In this document: piece after piece, positions 5,529 to 14,219 of the stretch
Numbering within the stretch: position 1 is the stretch's first letter
Layout of the letters: every line of letters starts with the position of its first letter
Assembly: GCA_964392175.1 (NCBI GenBank)
Contig: CAYMOJ010000029.1
Coordinates: 1-24,853 of the forward strand
Direction: 5' to 3'
DNA length: 24,853 nt
Source: Firm-04 sp964392175
Lineage (GTDB): Bacteria > Bacillota > Clostridia > Oscillospirales > Ruminococcaceae
Position numbers and translations under genes: made by a program
The notes under the pieces: generated by a model
What the model was told of the DNA's origin: nothing
Databases searched by the model: none
Seen by the model: only the letters and a program-made list of their open reading frames with translations

Positions 5529-7901
5529 ATGAAGTTTTCCGATGGATTCTGGCTGAATCGTCGCGGTTTTACCGTAGATTACGCCGCACAGCCCTTTGAG
5601 GTGACTGTGACCAAAAACAGCATCCGTGTATTTGCAACATCTACGCAGATTTACAATCGCGCCATGACACTGGGCGGTGTAACGCTGGAAGTTGTGTTCA
5701 CTTCCACGATGGAGAATACCATTAAGGTGCATATCGTGCATCATAAAGGGGCATTGAATCGGGAGCCTAAGTTTGAGCTGAACGAGAACTTTGATTTTGT
5801 GCCGGAGATCATTCACAACGAAAATGAGGCTATTCTGCGGTCGGGTAAGACCGAGGTCAGGGTGACCAAGGGCATGAACTGGAATATCGAGTATCTGTAT
5901 GATGGAAAGCATTTGACCGGCGGTGGTTGGAGAGCGACCTCCTATATTCAAGAGAATGCTTACCGCGCCGATGAGCGTGTGGCGTCCAAGCGCGACGATA
6001 CCTTCTGGAGTTTGCCGGCCGATCGCAGAGCCACTTATGTGCGTGAGCAATTGACGCTCAGCGTTGGTGAATACATCTACGGCTTTGGCGAAAAATTCAC
6101 CCCCTTTGTTAAGAATGGTCAGACTGTGGATATCTGGAATGCCGATGGCGGAACCTGCTCTGATCAAAGCTATAAGTGTGTGCCGTTTTATCTCAGCTCT
6201 CGTGGCTACGGTGTGCTGGTCAATCAGACGGGGTATGTCAGCTACGAGGTCGCATCAGATACCGTTTCGAAGGTTAGCATGACAGTTGCCGGCGAGTCGC
6301 TAGAGTATTTTCTCATCGGTGGTGCAAATTGTGCCGAGGTACTTTCTACCTATACTGCACTCAGTGGCAGACCGGCTCTGACTCCTGCCAAAACGATGGG
6401 TCTGTGGTTGTCCACTTCCTTTACCACCAATTATGATGAAGCAACCGTCAATTCCTTTATCGATGGCATGGCAGAGCGCGATATCCCCTTGCAAATGTTC
6501 CACTTTGACTGCTTCTGGATGAAGGGCTATACATGGACAAGCTTTGATTGGGATACGGAGCAGTTTCCTGATCCCGAAGGAATGCTCAGTCGCCTGAAAA
6601 CCGAGAAGAATCTGGGCGTTTGTGCGTGGATCAACCCCTATATTGCACAGGAATCTGCTCTCTTTGCAGAGGGTGTTGCCAACGGATATTTTATCAAAAA
6701 TCGTGACGGAAGCGTGTTCCAGACCGATATGTGGCAGCCGGGCATGGCAATTGTAGACTTTACAAATCCTGCTGCCTATGCATGGTTCGCAGGCAAAATC
6801 AAGACACTGTGTAAGCAGGGCATTACCGCGATCAAAACGGATTTTGGTGAGCGTATCCCCACAGATGTGGTTTATTACGATGGCTCAGATCCCATTGCGA
6901 TGCACAATTTTTATACCTATTTGTACAATAAGTGCGTATTTACAGCTTTGGAGGAGTCCGTAGGTATGAACAACGCTTGCTTGTTTGCCAGAAGTGCAAC
7001 AGTCGGCGGGCAGAAATTCCCGGTTCATTGGGGCGGCGATTGTGCCGCAGAGTACAGTGCGATGGCTGAAACTCTGCGTGGCGGTTTATCGCTGTGTGCT
7101 TCTGGTTTCGGCTTCTTTAGTCACGATATTGGTGGATTTGAGCAAACTGCATCTCCCGATGTGTATAAGCGTTGGTGCGCATTTGGCTTGATGAGTACCC
7201 ATAGCCGTCTGCATGGCTCTACCTCTTACCGTGTGCCGTGGGCGTATGAGGATGATGACCCTCAGAATCCTGAAAATGCCTGCGCGGTTCTGCGCTATTT
7301 TACAAGGCTGAAGGGCAAGCTGATGCCCTATCTGTGGGCACAGGCAAATCATACGCATGAAACCGGTGTACCGATGATGCGTGCGATGGTCATTGATTAT
7401 GCAGATGATCCCACTTGTCTGACTTTGGACCGTCAGTATATGCTTGGCGAAAGCCTATTGTGTGCACCCGTGTTCGATGAAAGCGGCGATGTGCAGTTCT
7501 ATCTGCCTGAGGGCGAGTGGTTTGACCTGCTTTCTGATTCCTTTGCAGCACCTATGACCAAAGGCGGCAGGTGGATCTCCCGTAATTGTAATTATCTGCA
7601 AATGCCGCTTTATGTCAAGCCCGGCACCATTCTGGGCCTCGGCAATTTTGAAAAAGATGTCGTGTACGATTATCTTGATGGCGCAACCTACCTGATCTGC
7701 GGACTGGCAGATGGAAAAACAGCTTCCTGTGATGTGTATGCAGCAGAGGGTGGCAAGCGCATGACCATTACCGCAGTGCGTAACGGCAATACGATTACCG
7801 TGACGTATCCTGCAACTGATCAACAGTTTACACTCTGCGTAGCTGGCACCGATATTGCCATTGCTGCCGATCAAAGTGGTAAAACCGTGATCAGTCTGTA
7901 A
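5529..7901 (+). CDS. GH31 alpha-xylosidase, YicI-like
   Basis: This is predicted to remove terminal alpha-xylosyl units from xyloglucan-type oligosaccharides, or isoprimeverose, by retaining hydrolysis. The 790 residues follow the E. coli YicI layout. An N-terminal beta domain opens with MKFSDGFWL and contains HHKGALN. The (beta/alpha)8 barrel carries KTDFGERIPTD, with the nucleophile inferred at Asp438. It then has ARSATVGGQKFPVHWGGD, with the acid/base inferred at Asp504; the 66-residue spacing equals YicI Asp416-Asp482. After that come GFFSHDIGGFE and HSRLHGSTSYRVPWAY. C-terminal beta domains follow RQYMLGESLLCAPVF. No signal peptide is seen, so it should be cytoplasmic. AGGAGGTT ends 8 nt before ATG 5529. 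It is the first gene after the strong promoter at 5403-5431. Specificity is inferred from similarity to YicI. Confidence 0.93.
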   Translation: MKFSDGFWLNRRGFTVDYAAQPFEVTVTKNSIRVFATSTQIYNRAMTLGGVTLEVVFTSTMENTIKVHIVHHKGALNREPKFELNENFDFVPEIIHNENEAILRSGKTEVRVTKGMNWNIEYLYDGKHLTGGGWRATSYIQENAYRADERVASKRDDTFWSLPADRRATYVREQLTLSVGEYIYGFGEKFTPFVKNGQTVDIWNADGGTCSDQSYKCVPFYLSSRGYGVLVNQTGYVSYEVASDTVSKVSMTVAGESLEYFLIGGANCAEVLSTYTALSGRPALTPAKTMGLWLSTSFTTNYDEATVNSFIDGMAERDIPLQMFHFDCFWMKGYTWTSFDWDTEQFPDPEGMLSRLKTEKNLGVCAWINPYIAQESALFAEGVANGYFIKNRDGSVFQTDMWQPGMAIVDFTNPAAYAWFAGKIKTLCKQGITAIKTDFGERIPTDVVYYDGSDPIAMHNFYTYLYNKCVFTALEESVGMNNACLFARSATVGGQKFPVHWGGDCAAEYSAMAETLRGGLSLCASGFGFFSHDIGGFEQTASPDVYKRWCAFGLMSTHSRLHGSTSYRVPWAYEDDDPQNPENACAVLRYFTRLKGKLMPYLWAQANHTHETGVPMMRAMVIDYADDPTCLTLDRQYMLGESLLCAPVFDESGDVQFYLPEGEWFDLLSDSFAAPMTKGGRWISRNCNYLQMPLYVKPGTILGLGNFEKDVVYDYLDGATYLICGLADGKTASCDVYAAEGGKRMTITAVRNGNTITVTYPATDQQFTLCVAGTDIAIAADQSGKTVISL

Positions 7902-7927
7902 AAAATCATAATTGGAGGAACCGTATC

Positions 7928-8341
7928 ATGGCAAAGGAAAGCTTTTCGTATCTCTGGCGTGACCGTAAGCGTACTATATTTGGCTTGCCGTGGAGCTTCA
8001 CGGTCTATTATCTCACCGAAACCAAAGTCGTGACCCGTATCGGTCTGCTCAATCTGGCAGAGGATGAATTGGATTTGTATAAGGTTACTGATAAAAAACT
8101 GGTGTTGCCGTTTTGGCAGCGTATCATCGGCTGTGGTACTGTGATTCTTTATGTCCACGATACGGATACTCCCATTAAGGAGCTGCGTTGCATCAAGTCG
8201 CCTCGCAAGGTATTGGAGATGCTGGATAAGCAAATTGATGCGCAGCGTGACCGCTGGAATACTCGCGGCAGGGATATGTACGGCAGCGGTATGCGTCCGC
8301 CTCGTTACGGCAGAGATTATGACGAGGAAGATGATGAGTAA
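7928..8341 (+). CDS. Small PH-like domain protein
   Basis: This 137-residue soluble protein has a single compact beta-rich region (about residues 8-95: FGLPWSFTVYYLTETKVVTR, LNLAEDELDLYKVTD, GCGTVILYVHDTDTP) and a helix, SPRKVLEMLDKQIDAQRDRW. This matches bacterial PH-like (bPH) domain proteins of Clostridia; their function is not established. The tail is rich in Arg, Gly, Asp and Glu (MYGSGMRPPRYGRDYDEEDDE region) and probably disordered. It starts 26 nt after the GH31 stop, with GGAGGA upstream, so it is likely cotranscribed. Confidence 0.6.
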   Translation: MAKESFSYLWRDRKRTIFGLPWSFTVYYLTETKVVTRIGLLNLAEDELDLYKVTDKKLVLPFWQRIIGCGTVILYVHDTDTPIKELRCIKSPRKVLEMLDKQIDAQRDRWNTRGRDMYGSGMRPPRYGRDYDEEDDE

Positions 8342-8410
8342 AGGTTATTTGGCGTAAAGCGATTATCAGATAGGGATTTACGGTAACGAGAGAAAGGATC
8401 TTGGCAGCTT

Positions 8411-9508
8411 ATGTTGGAATTTCTGAAAGAGCGTACCTCAACATGGGAACGCCTAAAAGCGGAAACGCGCCCGATCTATCTATACGGTATGGGCGATGGC
8501 GCAGTGCGTATTCTAGCGGCAATGCGCGGCTACGGGATTCATGCGGCAGGTATTTTTGCCAGCGATGAGTTTGTGCGTGGCCATGACTTTGCAGGGTATC
8601 CTGTAAAAAAGCTTTCAGAAATTGAAGCGGAGTGCGATGATTTTGTCGTAGTGTTGGCATTCGCTGTCTGTGCTCCTGCTATGGTGGAGCGTGTCATGCA
8701 ACTTGCAAAAAAGCATCCACTGATCGTTCCCGATGTGCCTGTGGCAGGCGGGGGCTTGTTTACAAGAGAATATTGCGAAGAGCACGCTAACGAAATTCAG
8801 GCGGTGTATATGCGCCTTGCTGATGAACGTTCGCGCAGAGTGTATGCTAACATCTTGAATTTCAAGATCAGCGGCAAGCCCGAGTATCTGTTGGAGATCG
8901 TAGACAGCCGTGAAACCATCTGGAATCGTGTGATCTGCCCGACAAATCATGAAATCTATGTGGACTTGGGTGCCTATAACGGCGATAGCATCCGCGAACT
9001 GCTGGATGTGACGCGTGGCAAGTATCATCGCATTCTTGCAGTGGAGCCTGATCGTAAGAACTTTAAAAAGCTAAGCAAATTTGTGGGCGATACACCCTCT
9101 GTAAGCTGCTATCAGTGCGCCGCATGGTGTGTGGATACAGAGTTGCCCTTTGCATCGAAAGCAGGAAGACAGTCTGCCATAACGGTGGACGGTGTTCCAA
9201 CACCTGCACGTTCTGTGGATAATTTGTTGGCGGGTAGCCCCGTCACATTGTTGAAAATGGATGTGGAGGGCACCGAGCGTGAAGCACTTTGGGGTGCCAG
9301 CCGTTCCATTGCAAGATATTCGCCCAAGCTGATGATCTCTTTGTATCATCGCAACGAGGATATCTTTGAATTGCCATTGCTTGTGCATAAAATTAATCCG
9401 CGCTATAAGCTGTATATTCGTCATCAACTGTATATTCCTGCATGGGAGACCAATCTCTATGCCGTTGCAGACGAGATGACCAGTTATCATGGCGCAGATG
9501 AAACATAG
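8411..9508 (+). CDS. FkbM-family methyltransferase
   Basis: This is a 365-residue predicted SAM-dependent methyltransferase. The N-terminal third resembles a Rossmann-type domain (PIYLYGMGDGAVRILAAMRGYGI, then DDFVVVLAFA). The second part carries the FkbM methyltransferase signature: motif I as YVDLGAYNGDSIREL, the acidic end of strand 2 as AVEPDRKNF, and LLKMDVEGTEREAL near residue 285. FkbM enzymes O-methylate sugars, polyketides and other metabolites; the substrate here is unknown. AAAGGA lies 12 nt before ATG 8411. It sits between two glycoside hydrolase genes on the same strand, which may hint at a sugar substrate, but this is speculation. Confidence 0.85.
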   Translation: MLEFLKERTSTWERLKAETRPIYLYGMGDGAVRILAAMRGYGIHAAGIFASDEFVRGHDFAGYPVKKLSEIEAECDDFVVVLAFAVCAPAMVERVMQLAKKHPLIVPDVPVAGGGLFTREYCEEHANEIQAVYMRLADERSRRVYANILNFKISGKPEYLLEIVDSRETIWNRVICPTNHEIYVDLGAYNGDSIRELLDVTRGKYHRILAVEPDRKNFKKLSKFVGDTPSVSCYQCAAWCVDTELPFASKAGRQSAITVDGVPTPARSVDNLLAGSPVTLLKMDVEGTEREALWGASRSIARYSPKLMISLYHRNEDIFELPLLVHKINPRYKLYIRHQLYIPAWETNLYAVADEMTSYHGADET

Positions 9509-9515
9509 TCGGAAC

Positions 9516-9548
9516 AAATGCTGTCTTTTTCTATGGAAGATGGCATTT
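9516..9548 (+). other. Imperfect hairpin before the GH127 gene
   Basis: AAATGC (9516-9521) pairs with GCATTT (9543-9548). Inside it, across a TG/TG internal loop, TCTT (9524-9527) pairs with AAGA (9537-9540). Only a short T-run follows, so it would be a weak terminator at best or a leader structure in the 78-nt gap after the FkbM gene. Confidence 0.25.
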
Positions 9549-9586
9549 TCCCTGTGAAAGACAAATCATGAAAAGAGGAATGGATT

Positions 9587-11464
9587 ATGAAACAGAATAT
9601 GGTTGAGGTTTCATCATACCATGGCGCGGGGTTTTTGGGAGATTATCAGAAATTGGTGCGCGAAACCGTGATTCCATATCAGTATCGCGTTCTCAATGAT
9701 GCAGTGGAGGATGCTGAGCCAAGCCATGTGATTGAGAATTTTCGCAATGCCGGCAGGGTGTTGCGTGGAGAGAAACCATCGGGCGATTTCTATGGTATGG
9801 TTTTTCAGGATAGTGATGCTGCAAAATGGTTGGAAGGTGCAGCCTATTCGTTGATGAATCAGCCGGATGATGCATTGGAACAGACCATTGACGAGTTGGT
9901 TGAACTGATTGCAGCAGCACAGGATGAGGACGGATATCTGAATACGCATTTTACTATTGATCGCAAGGAAAGACGCTGGAAAAATCTACAGGAGGGACAC
10001 GAACTGTATTGCTCCGGTCATATGATGGAGGCAGCTGTTGCGTATTATCAGGCAACGGGCAAGCGCGCATTGCTGGATGTGATGTTGCGCAATATGGAGC
10101 ATATTTATGACCGATTTGTTACGCAGGGGATCGAAGGCGTTCCGGGGCATCCGGAGGTGGAGTTGGCCCTGATGAGGATGTATCATGCTACGGGGAATCA
10201 GCGTTGTCTGGAGCTTGCGAAGCATTTTGTAGATACTCGTGGTGTGGATCCGCAGTTTTACGTAAAAGAATCGCAAAAGCGTGATTGGACAGTCTGGAAC
10301 TGTGACCCATGGGATACGGATTATATGCAGTGTTCAAAGCCTGTCCGCGAGCAGACTGACGCAACGGGACACGCAGTTCGTGCGGTGTATTTGTATACCG
10401 CAATGGCAGATCTTGCTGCCACAACAGGGGATTCCGTTCTGTATGATGCCTGCAAAAGGCTTTGGAACAGCATCACGCAAAAGCGAATGTATCTTATAGG
10501 TGGGATTGGATCTACAGTGATCGGTGAAGCGTTTAGTGTGGATTACGATTTGCCCTCCGATACTGCCTATGCAGAAACCTGTGCTTCGATTGGATTGATG
10601 TTCTTTGCCGCTCGTATGCTCGAAAATGAGGTGCGTGGCGAATATGCCGATGTGATGGAGCGTGCGCTATATAATACAGTGCTTGCCGGTATGCAGCTGG
10701 ATGGAAAACGTTTCTTTTATGTGAATCCACTGGAAAGCTTGCCTGGAATCTCCGGAAAAGCACCTACCCATCGGCATGCGCTGACGCAGCGTCCCGGATG
10801 GTACACCTGCGCTTGTTGCCCTCCGAATGTGGTGCGTTTACTCAATTCCATTGGGCAGTATGCCTATGGTGAAAACCAGGATACCGCGTTCTGCCATTTG
10901 TATGCAGCTGGTGATGTGTCCTTTGCAAACGGGATGAAACTGCATTGCCAGACAGAATATCCCTACGATTTTACGATTCGATATACAATTTCAGGCAGTG
11001 GGAAACTTGCTGTTCGTATTCCGGCATGGAGTCAGCACTTCACATTGCTGCAAAACGATCATGACGCTTGCTGCGATATTGTAGATGGCTATGCATACCT
11101 GACTGTGCATGATGGCGATACCGTTGCATTGATGCTGGATCCTGCGCCAAGATGCGTTTACCCATCTGCAAGGATTCCTGCACTTTCGGGCTATGTTGCT
11201 GTGCAGAGAGGCCCTCTGGTGTATTGTTTTGAAGGAGTAGACAATCAGCAGGATGTGATCTCTTTGCGTTTGAAAACATCTGCGCCCATGCGCGTGGAAG
11301 GCAACCGTATCGTCGTGCAGGCACAGCGGCAGAATCAACAGGGAACACTGTACAGTGATGTGCCACCAAGTTTTCACGAGTGTGATGCCGTAGCAGTACC
11401 ATATTATACTTGGGGCAACCGTGGCGAAAATCAAATGCGCGTGTTTATGCCCATAGCCGATTAA
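9587..11464 (+). CDS. GH127 beta-L-arabinofuranosidase
   Basis: This is predicted to release beta-linked L-arabinofuranose, as in plant hydroxyproline-rich glycoproteins and some pectic side chains. The 625 residues carry the GH127 (formerly DUF1680) signatures: GGIGSTVIGEAFS with Glu314, AYAETCAS with Glu330 and Cys332, and YTCACCPPN with Cys408, Cys410 and Cys411. By comparison with Bifidobacterium HypBA1, Cys410 would be the nucleophile, and Glu330, Cys332, Cys408 and Cys411 zinc ligands (Cys417, Glu338, Cys340, Cys415 and Cys418 there). Glu314 matches Glu322. No signal peptide is seen, so it acts inside the cell on imported oligosaccharides. AGAGGA lies 7 nt before ATG 9587. The prfA gene follows after 38 nt. 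Confidence 0.92.
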   Translation: MKQNMVEVSSYHGAGFLGDYQKLVRETVIPYQYRVLNDAVEDAEPSHVIENFRNAGRVLRGEKPSGDFYGMVFQDSDAAKWLEGAAYSLMNQPDDALEQTIDELVELIAAAQDEDGYLNTHFTIDRKERRWKNLQEGHELYCSGHMMEAAVAYYQATGKRALLDVMLRNMEHIYDRFVTQGIEGVPGHPEVELALMRMYHATGNQRCLELAKHFVDTRGVDPQFYVKESQKRDWTVWNCDPWDTDYMQCSKPVREQTDATGHAVRAVYLYTAMADLAATTGDSVLYDACKRLWNSITQKRMYLIGGIGSTVIGEAFSVDYDLPSDTAYAETCASIGLMFFAARMLENEVRGEYADVMERALYNTVLAGMQLDGKRFFYVNPLESLPGISGKAPTHRHALTQRPGWYTCACCPPNVVRLLNSIGQYAYGENQDTAFCHLYAAGDVSFANGMKLHCQTEYPYDFTIRYTISGSGKLAVRIPAWSQHFTLLQNDHDACCDIVDGYAYLTVHDGDTVALMLDPAPRCVYPSARIPALSGYVAVQRGPLVYCFEGVDNQQDVISLRLKTSAPMRVEGNRIVVQAQRQNQQGTLYSDVPPSFHECDAVAVPYYTWGNRGENQMRVFMPIAD

Positions 11465-11502
11465 GCATTATTTTCAACGAAGAAAAGGAGGCCTGCAAAA
11501 GA

Positions 11503-12591
11503 GTGAACCTGTACGACCGATTGGAACTGACTGAACAAAAATATGATGAATTGGGTGTTCGGTTGCAGGAAAGCGCCGTTGTATCCGATCCGTCGCAGTT
11601 TGCATCGCTGATGCGCGAATATAAGCAGCTTACCCCCCTTGTGGAGGTCTATCGTAGATACAAGCAGTGCAATATCGACTTGCAGGAAGGGCGGGAATTG
11701 CTTGCTGAAGCTGGTAGTGATGCTGAGTTGCATACGTTGGCTGAGGAGCAGTATCTGCGTGCGAAAGCGGAGATCGATACGCTGGAGCAGCAGATGCAGA
11801 TCATGTTGTTGCCCACTGATCCCAACGATGAGCGCAATGTCATTGTGGAAATTCGCAGTGGCGCAGGCGGTGAAGAAGCGGCACTCTTTGCAGGCTCTTT
11901 GTATCGGATGTATTCTATGTATGCAGAGCGCAAGGGTTGGCAGCGAACAACACTTAACAGCAATCCTACAGAGCTTGGCGGCATGAAGGAAGTCAGCTTT
12001 TCTCTTAGCGGAGACCGTGTGTATTCCCGTATGAAGTACGAAAGCGGTGTGCATCGTGTGCAGCGCGTGCCTGAAACTGAGTCTCAGGGTAGAGTGCATA
12101 CCTCAACTGTGACAGTTGCTGTGTTGCCTGAAGTTGATGCAGTTGAGGTGAATATTCAGCCGAGTGACCTTCGCATTGATGTATTCCGTTCCAGCGGTGC
12201 AGGCGGGCAGCATATCAATAAAACCGAGTCAGCTGTGCGCATCACGCATCTTCCTACAGGACTTGTGGTGGAGTGTCAGGATGAGCGCAGCCAGTATAAA
12301 AACAAAGACCGTGCCATGTCGATCCTGAATGCGCGACTGTTTGCATTGATGGAAGCAGAGCAGAATGCAAAAATTGCAGGGGAACGACGGTTGCAGGTTG
12401 GAAGCGGTGACCGCTCAGAACGTATTCGCACCTATAATTTTCCACAAGGTCGCATGACAGATCATCGGATCGGCTTGTCGCTCTTTCGTCTGGATGATAT
12501 TATGAATGGCGATCTGGACGCAATTTTGGATGCACTTGCGACTGCGGATCAATCAGAGAAGCTTGCAAAGCAGGAGGCGCAAGAACTATGA
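11503..12591 (+). CDS. prfA: Peptide chain release factor 1
   Basis: This releases finished proteins at UAA and UAG codons on the ribosome. The protein has the family's normal length (362 residues) and order: an N-terminal helical domain, HRVQRVPETESQGR carrying the P-x-T stop-codon recognition tripeptide, and SSGAGGQHINKTES with the GGQ peptidyl-hydrolysis motif near residues 232-234. The start is GTG 11503, preceded by AGGAGG (11486-11491). The frame is open from 11410, but that extension overlaps the GH127 gene and lacks family similarity. Its stop overlaps the next start (ATGA). A modification methyltransferase gene (prmC), often adjacent, is not in this window. Confidence 0.97.
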   Translation: MNLYDRLELTEQKYDELGVRLQESAVVSDPSQFASLMREYKQLTPLVEVYRRYKQCNIDLQEGRELLAEAGSDAELHTLAEEQYLRAKAEIDTLEQQMQIMLLPTDPNDERNVIVEIRSGAGGEEAALFAGSLYRMYSMYAERKGWQRTTLNSNPTELGGMKEVSFSLSGDRVYSRMKYESGVHRVQRVPETESQGRVHTSTVTVAVLPEVDAVEVNIQPSDLRIDVFRSSGAGGQHINKTESAVRITHLPTGLVVECQDERSQYKNKDRAMSILNARLFALMEAEQNAKIAGERRLQVGSGDRSERIRTYNFPQGRMTDHRIGLSLFRLDDIMNGDLDAILDALATADQSEKLAKQEAQEL

Positions 12592-14204
12592 TAACGAAGC
12601 TCCTGACGGCAGAAGCATTGGATGAAGCGGTTTTTTGGTTGCAAAAGGGCGAACCTGTGGGCATACCCACTGAAACCGTGTACGGTCTGGGCTGCAATGC
12701 CTTTGACGCCCAGGCAGTGCGCAAGGTCTTTTCTGCTAAGGGTAGACCCATGGATAATCCGCTGATCGTGCATATTGCGGACTTATCTCAATGGCAACCG
12801 CTGGTGCGCGCGATACCACCGCTTGCGCAGGCATTGGCAGACCGTTTCTGGCCTGGCCCATTGACCATGATTCTGCCCAAAAGCGATTTGATCCCTGCGG
12901 AAACGGCAGGCGGCTTGCAAACGGTTGGTGTGCGTTTTCCGGCGCACCCACTTGCACAGGAGATCATACGAAAGGCAGGCGTACCCATTGCCGCACCGTC
13001 TGCAAATCGTTCAGGCAGCCCAAGCCCCACAACCGCCGTCCATGTCATGACTGATATGAACGGAAGAATTCCTGCCGTTGTGGATGGCGGAAGTTGCTTG
13101 TGCGGTATCGAATCTACCGTGATCGCCTTTGATGATGAACAAACAGTGCGTGTGTTGCGTCCCGGATTTGTTACAGCGGAGCAGCTTGCGGAAGTTGCAC
13201 CGAATGTGGTGATTGATGATGCCGTTCTTGCAAAGCTACAAGAGGGCAAAGCTGCGCCATCCCCCGGGATGAAGTATCGTCATTATTCCCCGAATGCGCA
13301 GGTCATCATGCTGAATGGCGATGCGGAAACGGTCGCAAGGTATATTTCTTTGCGCTTTGCAGCAGGAGATTGTGCCCTTGTGTATGATAGCGATCGTTCG
13401 TTGTATCACAGCGACGCGATATTTGGCTATGGTGATACGGATGAAAGCCGCGGTGCGCAACTGTTTGCTCGCTTGCGCGAGATGGATACATTGGGTTTTA
13501 CACGTATTTTCGTGCGCGCCCCTCGTACCGATGGGGTGGGGCTTGCGGTGTATAATCGCCTGTTGCGCGCAGCGGGCTACGATGTGCGCGATACAACTGC
13601 GAAAACGTATCTTGTTGGGCTAACAGGACAGACCGGTGCAGGCAAAACCACTGTCAGCGATGTGTTTGCAGCGCATGATTTTGTGGTGATTAATGCTGAT
13701 CAAATTGCAAGAAAGGTTGTCCGACCGGGATCTGCCTGCCTTGCAGAGATCGCAGCCGCATTCGGGGCAACATTGCTGCTTGCTGATGGTTCCCTTGATC
13801 GTTTGCAGATTGCAAAACTGATCTTCTCGGATGAAGATGCCAAAAAACAGTACGAGTCGATTATTTTTCCGCATATTACACAGGCTGTTTTTCAGGCGAT
13901 TGATGCCTGTTCCGTAGAAGGGCGGCGTCAGATTTTACTGGATGCGCCTACGTTGTTTGAAAGTGGCTTGCATACTGCTTGCGATTATATTGTATCGGTT
14001 GTAGCGGATGAAAATATCCGTCTGCAACGCATTATGCAGCGTGATGGTATCACAGCGGAAGCCGCAGGATCTCGTATGGCAGCACAGCATACGGAGGATT
14101 TTTTCCGCTCTCATGCCGACGCGGTGCTGCAAAATAACGGCACTGTTTCGGATCTGATTACACAGGCAGAAGCACTGATCGTTGATCTGCCCAATATGAA
14201 TTGA
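12588..14204 (+). CDS. Fused threonylcarbamoyl-AMP synthase (Sua5/TsaC) and dephospho-CoA kinase (CoaE)
   Basis: One 538-residue frame joins two enzymes. Residues 1 to about 335 are Sua5-like: PTETVYGLG (27-35), KGRPMDNPLIVH, FWPGPLTMILP, APSANRSGSPSPT and a Sua5 C-terminal domain starting near APSPGMKYRHYSP. It makes the L-threonylcarbamoyl-AMP needed for tRNA t6A. From about residue 340 the protein is CoaE: LVGLTGQTGAGKT with Walker A at 347-354, VINADQIARKVVRPGS, LLDAPTLFESGL, and a helical end with QRIMQRDGI. It phosphorylates dephospho-CoA, the last step of CoA synthesis. The linker (AAGYDVRDTTAKTY) has no ATG and no ribosome site, so the fusion seems real. The gene overlaps the prfA stop by 4 nt. 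The CoaE half has about 200 residues, its normal length. Confidence 0.93.
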   Translation: MITKLLTAEALDEAVFWLQKGEPVGIPTETVYGLGCNAFDAQAVRKVFSAKGRPMDNPLIVHIADLSQWQPLVRAIPPLAQALADRFWPGPLTMILPKSDLIPAETAGGLQTVGVRFPAHPLAQEIIRKAGVPIAAPSANRSGSPSPTTAVHVMTDMNGRIPAVVDGGSCLCGIESTVIAFDDEQTVRVLRPGFVTAEQLAEVAPNVVIDDAVLAKLQEGKAAPSPGMKYRHYSPNAQVIMLNGDAETVARYISLRFAAGDCALVYDSDRSLYHSDAIFGYGDTDESRGAQLFARLREMDTLGFTRIFVRAPRTDGVGLAVYNRLLRAAGYDVRDTTAKTYLVGLTGQTGAGKTTVSDVFAAHDFVVINADQIARKVVRPGSACLAEIAAAFGATLLLADGSLDRLQIAKLIFSDEDAKKQYESIIFPHITQAVFQAIDACSVEGRRQILLDAPTLFESGLHTACDYIVSVVADENIRLQRIMQRDGITAEAAGSRMAAQHTEDFFRSHADAVLQNNGTVSDLITQAEALIVDLPNMN

Positions 14205-14219
14205 TGGAGGTATAGAAGT

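Noticed and set aside
11410..11502. N-terminal extension of release factor 1
   Set aside because: It overlaps the end of the GH127 gene, has no family similarity, and a good ribosome site precedes GTG 11503.
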